Source: Acidobacteriota bacterium
Lineage (GTDB): Bacteria > Acidobacteriota > Terriglobia > Terriglobales > Acidobacteriaceae
DNA: 47,395 nucleotides
Direction: 5' to 3'
NCBI GenBank assembly: GCA_003225455.1
Contig: QIAB01000041.1
Location: 1-47,395 of the forward strand
Below, in pieces: positions 7,113-14,837 of the stretch. The translations under genes were made by a program, and so were the position numbers. Each line of letters opens with the position of its first letter. The first letter of the stretch is position 1. The notes beneath the pieces are model-generated. The model worked only from the letters and a program-made list of their open reading frames with translations, did no database searches and was not told the DNA's origin.

Positions 7113-8894
7113 CTACCGTTTTTCCCGATAATCAATGATCGTACGAATTTCCGCTCCGAATTTTTCGCGCATGCGGCGCACAATCGGGTCCTGTTCAGCC
7201 CGGCTGCGTCCGCTGCCATTCGCTGCAGTGCGCGTCGGACCCGTAATTTGGGGTGTTCCCCCAGGCAAGACCCGTAGCTTTACCGGCCTGCCCAGGATGC
7301 CACTCGCGGCAGCGATCGCCAAACGCTTCGCATCGGCGCCCAGCGACATGTCAATCACGGTCGCTGACGACGCCACCTTGATCACCACTTCATTGCCTTC
7401 CAAGTTCCACTCGCCGGTTTCGAGGATAGAAACCAGCATGTGATGTCCCGCATCCGACAAAGCGCGCAGCACGTTTTCCCGCAAGCCGGTGTCTAACTGG
7501 ATCGGGCGTGCTGGCTCCACTTCTGGAGCGCGCGCTGGGGCAGCCGAACCCATGATCACAGCAGCGGCGGTGGCCCCCGCGATGCGCGGCGTACGAACGC
7601 TGGCGGCAGCGCTTGTGTCAGACGAGAGCTCAGTCTTCGATTTCCGCGCCGAGTCTGCCGCGAAGGGCGAAACAAGGCCAGGGCGCGGAGCAGAGGGGCT
7701 CTCCGCTTTTCGCAACTCTGGAACGATTGCAGGTTTGCTGGCAGCCCGAGCGGTACTTGCTGCTCCGGCTTCGCTCAACAACTGCTCAATCGGCAGCAGG
7801 CGCTGTGCATGCGCCATTTTTAATAAGCCCAGCTCAAGATGAAATCGCTGCTCCGTACGGTATCCGATTTCTCCATGCGTTCGCAGCATGATCTGCAAGT
7901 GCCGCGCCAGATCTTCCTCGCCGAACAATTCAGCCACTCGCGCCACGCGCTGGCGCTCATCTCCTGAAATTTGTAGCAGGGAAGAGTCAGCTCCAGCGAT
8001 CTTGGCCACAGTCGCGTTGCGAAGGAACCGGACCATCTGCCGCGCAAAATGAATGGGACTGTGACCCTCGTTTAGTAGCCGGTCAACCAGGCGCAATACT
8101 TCTTCGCTCGATCCCTGAGCCACGGCGCGCATCACATCTTCGAGAACGCCTGAAGGTGCTGAGCCGACCAGGTTTCGAACCTGCTCCGCGGTGAGCCGAC
8201 CGCTCGCAGAAGCGATCGCCTGATCGAGGATGGACAGCGCGTCACGCATCGAGCCATCGCCGGCCTCGGCCAGCAAAGCGAGGGCGTCTTCATCAGCCTC
8301 AATCTTCTCCAGGGCGGTCAGGTCTTTTAATTGTCCAACAATCTCTTCAAAGCGCACTGCCCGAAAACTGAAGTGCTGGCAACGCGAACGAATAGTCTGC
8401 GGAATATCTTCGGGCTGAGTTGTGGCCAGCATGAAGACAACATGGCCTGGCGGTTCCTCCAAAGTTTTGAGCAGTGCATTGAAAGCCGCGTCCGTGATCT
8501 GATGGGCTTCATCAAGAATGTAGATCTTGAAGCGGTCGCGAGCTGGCCGGTAGCGCGCCGCCTCACGCAACTCGCGAATCTCATCAATGCCGCGGTTCGT
8601 CGCCGCATCAATCTCAATGACATCGACAGAATTTCCCGCGCGAATCTCCGTGCACGATTCGCACACGCCGCAAGGCTCCGATACTGGCTTATCCGAAGAC
8701 CGGCAATTCAGGGCCATCGCCAGAATCCGCGCCACGGTGGTCTTCCCAATCCCGCGATGTCCACTAAAAATGTAGCCGTGCGCTGTCCGCCCTTGCTCGA
8801 TGGCGTTCTTGAGGGTCCGGGTAACATGCTCCTGGCCGATGACCTCGGAGAATTTCTGCGGACGGTACTTACGCGCCAGGACCTGATAGCTCAT
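7113..8894 (-). CDS. dnaX: DNA polymerase III subunit gamma/tau
   Basis: The product is 593 residues. This clamp-loader ATPase opens the beta clamp and bridges polymerase cores. The AAA+ module is clear: Walker A GHRGIGKTT (45-53), a zinc module (a Cys near residue 64, then CGVCESC), Walker B IYILDEAHQ and LEEPPGHVVFMLATT. Domain III follows (to about 360), then a Pro/Ala/Ser-rich linker and a C-terminal domain of the tau type. I see no obvious slippery A-rich heptamer for a programmed gamma frameshift. It is the first gene of dnaX-ybaB-recR. Confidence 0.96.
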   Translation of the reverse strand: MSYQVLARKYRPQKFSEVIGQEHVTRTLKNAIEQGRTAHGYIFSGHRGIGKTTVARILAMALNCRSSDKPVSEPCGVCESCTEIRAGNSVDVIEIDAATNRGIDEIRELREAARYRPARDRFKIYILDEAHQITDAAFNALLKTLEEPPGHVVFMLATTQPEDIPQTIRSRCQHFSFRAVRFEEIVGQLKDLTALEKIEADEDALALLAEAGDGSMRDALSILDQAIASASGRLTAEQVRNLVGSAPSGVLEDVMRAVAQGSSEEVLRLVDRLLNEGHSPIHFARQMVRFLRNATVAKIAGADSSLLQISGDERQRVARVAELFGEEDLARHLQIMLRTHGEIGYRTEQRFHLELGLLKMAHAQRLLPIEQLLSEAGAASTARAASKPAIVPELRKAESPSAPRPGLVSPFAADSARKSKTELSSDTSAAASVRTPRIAGATAAAVIMGSAAPARAPEVEPARPIQLDTGLRENVLRALSDAGHHMLVSILETGEWNLEGNEVVIKVASSATVIDMSLGADAKRLAIAAASGILGRPVKLRVLPGGTPQITGPTRTAANGSGRSRAEQDPIVRRMREKFGAEIRTIIDYREKR

Positions 8895-8966
8895 GGTGGG
8901 ACAGTTGATTATACGTGATGACAGTCTGTCGAAAATCGGCTTGCAGGTGGTGTCCTAATTTCATGT

Positions 8967-9056
8967 ACCACGAAGGACACGAAGTTACACGAAGGCCGCA
9001 TCCTAATGGTTTCCTTCGTGCTCCTTCGTGCTCCTTAGTGCCCTTCGTGGTTAAAT
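8967..9056. repeat. Inverted short-word repeat (CGAAGGACA type)
   Basis: The left half reads ACCACGAAGGACACGAAG followed by TTACACGAAGG; the right half carries CCTTCGTG words three to four times and ends CCTTCGTGGTTAA. The outer 10 bases (8967-8976 and 9042-9051) are perfect inverted copies. It lies in the divergent gap between dnaX and the STAS gene. Confidence 0.8.
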
Positions 9057-9145
9057 TTAGACACTACCGGCTTGCATTGCCGCTTGCGCAGAAGCCACGC
9101 CAGCGATACTCTGTTGGACCGGCCTGCGGACCGGGAGGAGGGTCC

Positions 9146-9502
9146 ATGCAACTGAGACTGAGCACCAGGATTGTAGACGGCATCGCCGTGTTGGATTGCG
9201 CCGGCCGCATTGTTTTCGGCGACGAGTCGTCGCTCTTGCGCGACGCGGTCAGGAATCTCATCAACGAGAATAAGCGCATCGTTCTGAACTTAGGCGGCGT
9301 GAATTACATCGATAGCGGCGGGCTGGGAACTCTGATTGCGCTGTACACCACAGCGCACAAAGCAGGGGGCTCCATTAAGCTTGCCAATTTGACGGAGCGC
9401 GTAGTCGACCTGCTGCAAATTACGAAGCTGCTGACGGTTTTCGAAGTCTACGACAGTGAAGAGAAAGCGCTAGATTCTTATCGCAAGCAAGCAGTCGCAT
9501 AA
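9146..9502 (+). CDS. STAS-domain anti-sigma factor antagonist
   Basis: The product is 118 residues. It is a single STAS domain like SpoIIAA/RsbV, which bind anti-sigma kinases and are switched by phosphorylation of one Ser. The phosphoacceptor context is clear: Ser57 in NYIDSGGLGTLIALY. I chose ATG 9146 because GGGAGGAGGG lies at ideal spacing; upstream frame belongs to the word repeat. No partner kinase or sigma factor gene is adjacent, so the partner is probably encoded elsewhere. Confidence 0.9.
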   Translation: MQLRLSTRIVDGIAVLDCAGRIVFGDESSLLRDAVRNLINENKRIVLNLGGVNYIDSGGLGTLIALYTTAHKAGGSIKLANLTERVVDLLQITKLLTVFEVYDSEEKALDSYRKQAVA

Positions 9503-9570
9503 GTTACCGTCTGGCGCGAGCAGCCTCAATCGCGCCTGGCCTGTTCGACCTCACTGCCACGCGAGCAACC

Positions 9571-10041
9571 ATGGCTGTGAGTTTTCTTGAATCGTACGCT
9601 TCTCGCGCGCAATCTATCCGGCTGCAAACCCACGGTGCAGCTATGCCGAAGATTGGCCGCAGCAAAACGATGGGCGACAGAATTCGCGCCACTATTCAGG
9701 CTGTTCCTCGCGGCAAAGTTTCCAGCTACGGAGCGATCGCTCGCGCCGCCGGCTATCCACGCGCAGCGCGGCAAGTCGTCCAAACACTACATCGCTCTTT
9801 TGGACTTCCCTGGCATCGAATTGTCGGCGCTGGAGGCGAGATCAAGCTTCGTGGAGACTCCGCCATCGAGCAGCGGCTCCGCCTGCAAGCCGAAGGCGTA
9901 GTTTTTCGCGGACGCCGCGTGGACATGCGCCGCTACGAACACAAGTTCGAAAAGAAGCTACGTACGGACCCTCGGCTGTCCAGTCGAGCGAAGTCGGCGG
10001 CTGAGTTGTCAACGGCCCGCCGACCCAAGCCTAAACTTTAA
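9571..10041 (+). CDS. Alkyltransferase-like DNA-binding protein (ATL)
   Basis: The product is 156 residues and carries the MGMT-type DNA-binding domain: VPRGKVSSYGAIARAAG, then PRAARQVVQTL, then LPWHRIV. In true O6-alkylguanine transferases the site reads PCHR; here Pro80-Trp81-His82-Arg83 replaces the acceptor Cys by Trp, the signature of ATL proteins, which bind alkylated bases and pass them to nucleotide excision repair. The start is uncertain: ATGs at 9571, 9643 and 9670 are possible, none with a strong ribosome site. The 3' end overlaps the convergent AhpD-like gene by 11 bases. Confidence 0.85.
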   Translation: MAVSFLESYASRAQSIRLQTHGAAMPKIGRSKTMGDRIRATIQAVPRGKVSSYGAIARAAGYPRAARQVVQTLHRSFGLPWHRIVGAGGEIKLRGDSAIEQRLRLQAEGVVFRGRRVDMRRYEHKFEKKLRTDPRLSSRAKSAAELSTARRPKPKL

Positions 10042-10429
10042 ACTGCTCATCAATCTCCACCTGATACCCCGCCACCAGCCGATTCGACTCATTTGCCATC
10101 CCGACGACTGCCATCAATTCCTTGAACATCGCATCTGTCATGCCTTTGTTCCGCGCGCCCGCGGTATGCGACGCAATGCAATACCCGCACTGATTGCTCA
10201 CGCTCACGGCCAAATAGACCATCTCTTTGGTTAGCGGATCGAGGGCACCCGGACCCATAATTTGCTTAATGTCTTCCCAAGTGCGCTTCAGCGTCGCCGG
10301 ATCATGCGCAATCGCCTTCCAAAAATTGTTTACCCAATCCGTCTTGCGCGTCGCCATGATGTCGTCGTAAACCGCCCGCACTTCCGGATTTGCGTCTTCG
10401 TATTCGATGAGTCCGAGAATCGCCATCAT
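10031..10429 (-). CDS. Carboxymuconolactone decarboxylase / AhpD-like protein
   Basis: The product is 132 residues. The motif Cys81-Gly-Tyr-Cys84-x3-His88 (CGYCIASH) is the AhpD-type redox centre, which reduces peroxiredoxins or peroxides. It lies 36 bases downstream of hemQ on the same strand, suggesting co-expression and a possible role in peroxide handling during heme synthesis (inference). It has the ordinary single-domain length. Confidence 0.85.
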   Translation of the reverse strand: MMAILGLIEYEDANPEVRAVYDDIMATRKTDWVNNFWKAIAHDPATLKRTWEDIKQIMGPGALDPLTKEMVYLAVSVSNQCGYCIASHTAGARNKGMTDAMFKELMAVVGMANESNRLVAGYQVEIDEQFKV

Positions 10430-10465
10430 TTCTCCCAGTGTGTGAGTCCCTGCGGACTTTTCGGC

Positions 10466-11350
10466 TTAAGATCTTGTTTGCGAATCCGCTTTCGGCAACT
10501 CCCCACTCAATAGCTTTCCCAGATTCTCCGCCGGACACCGCACGCCCACATAGAAATGTCCAAACAATGCATACACGGCGCTTACTTCGTCGAAGCGCAT
10601 TTCATAAATCAATTTCTTGAATACCAGCGGATCGTCCGCCCACAAATCCACGCCCCACTCCCAATCGTCGAAGCCGATCGATCCGGTGATAATCTGCTTT
10701 ACCTCGCCAGCGTATCGCCGCCCCACCAGGCCGTGCTCGTTCATCTGCCGCGCGCGTTCTTCGATTGGCAGCGTGTACCAATTTTTGTCCTCGCCTCGCC
10801 GCCGGTCCATGGGGTAAAAACAGATATAACGATGCTTGGGTAATTCAGGAAACAGTCGCGGATGCATCGCCTCTTTCTGCCGTGCCAGGACCTCCTGAAT
10901 GCCGCGCTTCCATTCTTCAGAGTGGGGTTCCACGCCTCGGTCCACGAGTTCGCGATAGGCTTTGATTGTCGATTCGTAGAGCCCGAGTTCGATAATCGAA
11001 AGATAAGAAGTTGTTGGTTCAAGATAGTCGCTTAATCGTAACTGCGCCAGTTGCAATTCTGCCCGGTTCAGCTCATCAAACGATTGTCGAAAGTGCACTA
11101 GCATCAAATCGCCCTTGTGCCCCACGAGCGAATATAGTCCCGACTGGCCGGCCGAATTCTGTTCCATTTTCGCCAACGCGGCGCCCGCTTCAGCGACGAC
11201 CTCGTTTTTGTGAGCAGCGGAAAGTTCGCGCCACGCTGGCCGGCGCACGCGCATCATTTGGTGCAGCACGCTATATCCTTCGATGGTAAGCGGGACCGCA
11301 GGCGTTTCTGTGGTTACAGCTTGCGGTCGAACCGCGCGAGTGGATGACAT
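10466..11350 (-). CDS. hemQ: Coproheme decarboxylase (HemQ/ChdC)
   Basis: The product is 294 residues of the chlorite dismutase fold. ChdC converts coproheme to heme b in the coproporphyrin-dependent pathway. Key features are visible: Tyr179 in CFYPMDRRR (catalytic Tyr motif) and His206 in NEHGLVGRRYAGEV (proximal heme ligand), with the C-terminal ferredoxin-like repeat ending FYVGVRC. I chose ATG 11350, preceded by GAGGG; an upstream ATG at 11425 would add 25 residues that do not look like protein. Any downstream partner is the AhpD-like gene. Confidence 0.92.
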   Translation of the reverse strand: MSSTRAVRPQAVTTETPAVPLTIEGYSVLHQMMRVRRPAWRELSAAHKNEVVAEAGAALAKMEQNSAGQSGLYSLVGHKGDLMLVHFRQSFDELNRAELQLAQLRLSDYLEPTTSYLSIIELGLYESTIKAYRELVDRGVEPHSEEWKRGIQEVLARQKEAMHPRLFPELPKHRYICFYPMDRRRGEDKNWYTLPIEERARQMNEHGLVGRRYAGEVKQIITGSIGFDDWEWGVDLWADDPLVFKKLIYEMRFDEVSAVYALFGHFYVGVRCPAENLGKLLSGELPKADSQTRS

Positions 11351-11544
11351 GGCTGCCCTCAGAATTCCGCAACTATTGTAGCTTGCAATTAGGCATACCC
11401 GGACGTTGCTATCGGGCAAAATCACAGCAGCGCGTTCTGACCGAGTTGTTCAACCGTTATTTCGGTATCGTTGTTGATTCCGCGACGCCGCCGCCGTAAT
11501 GTGATGAGAACTGATAGGCTAGGGCTGAGGTCGAGGCGCCCACG

Positions 11545-12663
11545 ATGCTGCTTCACGGAATTTTTCCTCCAATTACCACGCCCTTTTATCCCGATGGCAA
11601 GGTGTATTACAAAAAGCTGGAAGCGAACGTCGAGCGCTACTCGAAGACTCCGGTTGCGGGAATTGTCGTGTTGGGCTCAACCGGCGAGGCCATCATGCTC
11701 TCCGATCAAGAGCGGTGCGATGTGCTGAAAGTGGCGCGCGAAGCAACCGGGCCCAGCAAAGTGCTGGTAGCCGGAACCGGGGTTGAATCGGCAATCGAAA
11801 CACTGAAGCTGACTGAATACGCGGCAGAGCTCGGTTACGACGCCGCCATGGTACGCACGCCGCACTATCACAAGAAACAGATGCAACCGGCGAATATGCT
11901 GGCCTTCTATCGCTTCGTCGCGGACCGGTCGCCGCTCCCGGTCATCATTTACAACATCCCGCAGTGTACAGCCTACGATATTCCCGCGGAGGTCGTGATC
12001 GAGCTGGCGGATCATCCCAATCTCATCGGAATCAAGGAGTCCAGCGGTGACGTGGAGAAAGTACGCAAAATGGTCGAGGGCACTGGACACGTGAGGCGTA
12101 ACGCCACGGTCACAGAAACCTTCAATGCCGTCACGCCCCGCATGCTAAAGGCAAACGCGAGCAACGACGGGGAACTGATCCCGCTAGCAGCCCTGGCGGG
12201 AGGTTCCGATTCTACGCTGGAGGACGGGCGTCCTCGCCCGTCCCGGCCGGCGACGGGCACCCATCAAGCTGCATCTTCGTCGGCAGTTACGGTTATCGAA
12301 AGTTTCAAAACGCGCCAGAAAGAAGTCGGATTTCAAGTTCTAGTTGGCGCCGCTCACAAACTGAAAGACTCCCTCGACGCAGGCGCAGTGGGCGCGATTT
12401 TGGCATTCGCATGTCCAGCGCCGACAGCTTGCTATGAAATCTACACGGCGTGGAAGGAAGGCGACCACGAGCTCGCCGGTATCAAGCAAGAACGGATTGC
12501 GAATGCTTCCCAGAGAGTGGTGGGCGAATTCGGCATCCCAGGTGTGAAGTATGCAATGGATTTCAACGGATATTACGGCGGCTCCGCACGGCTGCCGCTG
12601 CTGCCACCAACGGCTGAGATGAAGACCGCGGTAGAGCATTTAATGACTGGCATTCGCAATTAG
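11545..12663 (+). CDS. Dihydrodipicolinate synthase family aldolase with palindromic insert
   Basis: The product is 372 residues against about 300 for the family. These TIM-barrel enzymes form a Schiff base with a Lys; here Lys164 in GIKESSGD and Tyr136 in IIYNIP, with GSTGE at 44-48. The C-terminal part (FQVLVGAAHKLKDSL to FNGYYGGSARLPLLP) is normal. Between about residues 190 and 265 is a long extra stretch that contains a perfect GC-rich hairpin (12222-12243) read in frame as EDGRPRPSRP. The specific substrate is unknown; a dicarbonyl or keto acid lyase fits as well as lysine synthesis. It diverges from hemQ. Confidence 0.85.
   Translation: MLLHGIFPPITTPFYPDGKVYYKKLEANVERYSKTPVAGIVVLGSTGEAIMLSDQERCDVLKVAREATGPSKVLVAGTGVESAIETLKLTEYAAELGYDAAMVRTPHYHKKQMQPANMLAFYRFVADRSPLPVIIYNIPQCTAYDIPAEVVIELADHPNLIGIKESSGDVEKVRKMVEGTGHVRRNATVTETFNAVTPRMLKANASNDGELIPLAALAGGSDSTLEDGRPRPSRPATGTHQAASSSAVTVIESFKTRQKEVGFQVLVGAAHKLKDSLDAGAVGAILAFACPAPTACYEIYTAWKEGDHELAGIKQERIANASQRVVGEFGIPGVKYAMDFNGYYGGSARLPLLPPTAEMKTAVEHLMTGIRN
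12222..12243. repeat. Palindromic element inside the DHDPS-family gene
   Basis: GGACGGGCG (12222-12230), loop TCCT, CGCCCGTCC (12235-12243): a perfect 9-bp stem with a 4-base loop, the same geometry as the first hairpin of the intergenic double-hairpin elements (stem 9, loop CCCT or TCCT). It is in frame, with no stop codon. Confidence 0.85.
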
Positions 12664-12671
12664 CCACTGTG

Positions 12672-13055
12672 ATGAAGCGGGCCCGTCCCAAACTCCACAA
12701 AATCTCCGAAGAGATGAAGGCCTGGTCAGTGGCGCTGGCCGACGAGGTTGCAAGCTGGCCGCAGGTGAAGTTTCGTCCCATGTTCGGATTTTTGGGGGCA
12801 TATCGTGCGAATAAGATCTTTGCTGCTCTGCCGCGGACTCGCACCATGGACCCGCCAAACTCTGTCGCTTTCAAACTGCCGATGGAGAACAAGCGTTTGC
12901 GAGCGAAGGCGCAGAGTGACAAGCGCATCCATTTTGCGGACATGGCACGCGCGAGCTGGCTTACCTTTGTGATGCACTCCGATGCCGATGTGAATCCTGC
13001 GCTGGAGTGGCTGGGACGTGCATACGAAGCCGCTGCTTCCCAGAAAAAGAAGTGA
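12672..13055 (+). CDS. Small TfoX N-terminal-like protein
   Basis: The product is 127 residues. The phrase KFRPMFGFLGAYRANKIFAAL and the C-terminal WLTFVMHSDADVNPALEWLGRAYEAA resemble the TfoX N-terminal domain family (small alpha/beta proteins often annotated as competence-related), but the match is by eye and function is unknown. It begins 8 bases after the stop of the DHDPS-family gene, with no separate ribosome site, so translational coupling is likely. GTG 12669 is an alternative start one codon earlier. Confidence 0.6.
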   Translation: MKRARPKLHKISEEMKAWSVALADEVASWPQVKFRPMFGFLGAYRANKIFAALPRTRTMDPPNSVAFKLPMENKRLRAKAQSDKRIHFADMARASWLTFVMHSDADVNPALEWLGRAYEAAASQKKK

Positions 13056-13095
13056 TGGGGGTGGGTTACTTTGCGCCCTTGGCGTATGCTCCGCG

Positions 13096-13153
13096 GCCTT
13101 TGCGGTTAACAGGTTTAACCGTAAAGCTCACAAAGGACTCGCAACGCACGCAA
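13096..13153. repeat. Inverted short-word repeat (CTTTGCGG type)
   Basis: CTTTGCGGTTAA (13098-13109) pairs with TTAACCGTAAAG (13115-13126) with one mismatch, followed by CACAAAGGACTCGCAA and CACGCAAAG, further copies of the same word. It lies upstream of the TetR gene. Confidence 0.75.
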
Positions 13154-13164
13154 AGATTGCTTTA

Positions 13165-13211
13165 TTGTGCAAAACTGAGGGGGGTCGTCTATACTGTAGA
13201 ACGAACGTTCG
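13165..13211 (+). promoter_or_regulatory. Putative tetR promoter and operator
   Basis: TATACT at 13190-13195 is a good -10; TTGTGC at 13165-13170 is a weak -35 with a long 19-base spacer. A perfect 10-bp palindrome CGAACGTTCG (13202-13211) lies five bases before the TetR start codon, typical of a TetR autoregulatory operator. Confidence 0.5.
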
Positions 13212-13215
13212 AACT

Positions 13216-13884
13216 ATGGCTGCCTCTCCGGCAACATCTCGGCTTGCCGCTCCTCGATACGCGCTCGCGTCCTCCGCCAAGTCACGCTTCGACCGCCGGC
13301 TGGCGAAGATTCTGGCTCATGCCGTAAATGTGTTTTACGAAAAGGGCTACGAAGGCGCGTCCATGCGCGACCTGTCGCGCGCCAGCGGGATGTCGCTAGC
13401 CGGAATGTATCACTACTTTGAATCCAAGGAAAAACTGCTGTATTTGATCCAGAGGCACACCTTTAGCACCATTGTGGAGCAGTTACGCGGCAAGCTCGAC
13501 TCGACCGACGATCCGGAGGCGCGGATACGCATTCTTATTCTTAATCATTTGGAATATTTTTTGGCCAACCAGAAAGCCATGAAGGTGCTGTCCCATGAAG
13601 ATGAAGTTTTGAAGAATGGATTCGGCGCAGAAGTGCGCTCGCTCAAGCGCGAATATTACCGTATTTGCCTCGATGTTCTGGATGACTTTAAGCGCGCCAA
13701 CCGGTTGGGCTTTTCCTCGCGAGTTGCGGTACTCAGCCTCTTTGGCATGATGAACTGGATTTACACCTGGTACAACCCTCGCGTGGATGGCGATGCGGCA
13801 AAACTGTCAGAGCAAATGGGAGATATCTTTCTACGAGGCATACAAGACGGAAAGAGTGTAAGAAAGTCTGCCCGTGTGAATTGA
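13216..13884 (+). CDS. TetR family transcriptional regulator
   Basis: The product is 222 residues. An N-terminal helix-turn-helix of TetR type is clear (ILAHAVNVFYEKGYEGASMR, then ASGMSLAGMYHYFESKEKLL), followed by a helical ligand domain. I chose ATG 13216; the frame runs upstream to 13018 but that part is repeat sequence and the operator. Regulators of this look often control acyl-CoA or aromatic catabolism. It is the first gene of the catabolic cluster and transcribed with it, so it is the likely local regulator (inference). Confidence 0.88.
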   Translation: MAASPATSRLAAPRYALASSAKSRFDRRLAKILAHAVNVFYEKGYEGASMRDLSRASGMSLAGMYHYFESKEKLLYLIQRHTFSTIVEQLRGKLDSTDDPEARIRILILNHLEYFLANQKAMKVLSHEDEVLKNGFGAEVRSLKREYYRICLDVLDDFKRANRLGFSSRVAVLSLFGMMNWIYTWYNPRVDGDAAKLSEQMGDIFLRGIQDGKSVRKSARVN

Positions 13885-13951
13885 GAACTGCAGATTCCTC
13901 GAATGACAACTGTTTGCATGAATTTCTAAGATCGAGAGAAGGGAGCTTGAT

Positions 13952-14773
13952 ATGGCGACGGTAACGCAACCTGTAACAGACGAGACTACCAAGCAACTGA
14001 TCAATTACCGCCCCGACGGCGGTGTCGCGGTCATCGAGATGAATGATCCGCCAGCCAATACCTATACATACGAAATGAACCGGCAGCTCGACGATGCCAT
14101 CCTCAAAGCCCGCATGGACAACGATGTTTATGTCATTCTGCTCACCGGCGCGGGCGATAAATTCTTCTCTGCCGGTGCGAACATTAAAATGCTGGCCAGT
14201 GTCGATCCAACGTTCAAATATTACTTTTGCTTACACGCCAATGAAATGCTCCTGCGTCTGGAGCACACACCCAAACTCGTGATCGCGGCGCTGAACGGGC
14301 ATTGCGTGGGCGGAGGACTCGAGATTGCTATGGCTGCCGATATCCGTATCGCACGAAAAGATGCGGGAAAGATCGGGCTGCCAGAAGTTAACCTCGGCGT
14401 GCTCCCAGGCACGGGAGGGACACAGCGGCTCTCGCGCTTGGTGGGCAAGAGCAAGGCTATCGAGTTGATGGTTACAGGCAATACCTACTCATTCGAAGAA
14501 GCACTGGAGCTTGGCATCATCAACGACATTTACGAGCGCGATGGCTTCAAAGAGAACGTGATGGAATACGCCCGCCAGTTCTGTCCGCCGAATAAAGCAG
14601 CCAAGGCCGTCGGGCGCATCAAGCGCTCTGTGCAAACGGGCTGGGAGATTCCACTCGAGTCAGCGCTCGCGATAGAGCGCGAAAACCAACAGTTGCTCTT
14701 TCAAAGCGAAGACGCGAAAGAAGGCCTGGCCGCATACGTCGAGAAGCGCCCAGCCGAGTTCAAAGCAAAGTAA
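13952..14773 (+). CDS. Enoyl-CoA hydratase/isomerase family protein (crotonase 1)
   Basis: The product is 273 residues with a crotonase fold. The oxyanion-hole segments FSAGANIKML and LNGHCVGGGLEIAMAAD are intact, and both acidic residues of the hydratase pair are present: Glu124 and Glu145 (GLPEVNLGVLPGTGG). It would add water to, or isomerise, an unsaturated acyl-CoA. AGAAGGGAG precedes the ATG. It follows the TetR gene by 67 bases and starts the catabolic run; in this context it may act on a ring-derived or ring-opened CoA ester (inference). Confidence 0.9.
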   Translation: MATVTQPVTDETTKQLINYRPDGGVAVIEMNDPPANTYTYEMNRQLDDAILKARMDNDVYVILLTGAGDKFFSAGANIKMLASVDPTFKYYFCLHANEMLLRLEHTPKLVIAALNGHCVGGGLEIAMAADIRIARKDAGKIGLPEVNLGVLPGTGGTQRLSRLVGKSKAIELMVTGNTYSFEEALELGIINDIYERDGFKENVMEYARQFCPPNKAAKAVGRIKRSVQTGWEIPLESALAIERENQQLLFQSEDAKEGLAAYVEKRPAEFKAK

Positions 14774-14779
14774 TGCTCA

Positions 14780-14824
14780 CGTGGGGACAGCCCCCTCGGC
14801 TGTCCAGGCGGAGCGGAGCTCCGC
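14780..14824. repeat. Double-hairpin element
   Basis: GTGGGGACAGCC...GGCTGTCC gives a first stem (GGACAG 14785-14790 with CTGTCC 14800-14805), then GCGGAGC (14808-14814), loop GGA, GCTCCGC (14818-14824). It fills the gap between crotonase 1 and the aldehyde dehydrogenase and matches copies at 17630 and 20617. Confidence 0.85.
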
Positions 14825-14837
14825 AGTTCAGAAACCC

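Noticed and set aside
7113-8894. Programmed frameshift producing a gamma form of DnaX
   Set aside because: I saw no A-rich slippery heptamer with a downstream stem at the expected place.
8967-9056. CRISPR array
   Set aside because: The repeated words are only 8-10 bases, imperfect and inverted; there are no regular spacers or cas genes.
13018-13215. Upstream N-terminal extension of the TetR protein
   Set aside because: The frame is open, but it runs through a word repeat, the likely promoter and the operator palindrome; ATG 13216 fits TetR length.
14781-14837. GTG 14781 as start of the aldehyde dehydrogenase
   Set aside because: These codons are the double-hairpin repeat; the family N terminus fits ATG 14838.
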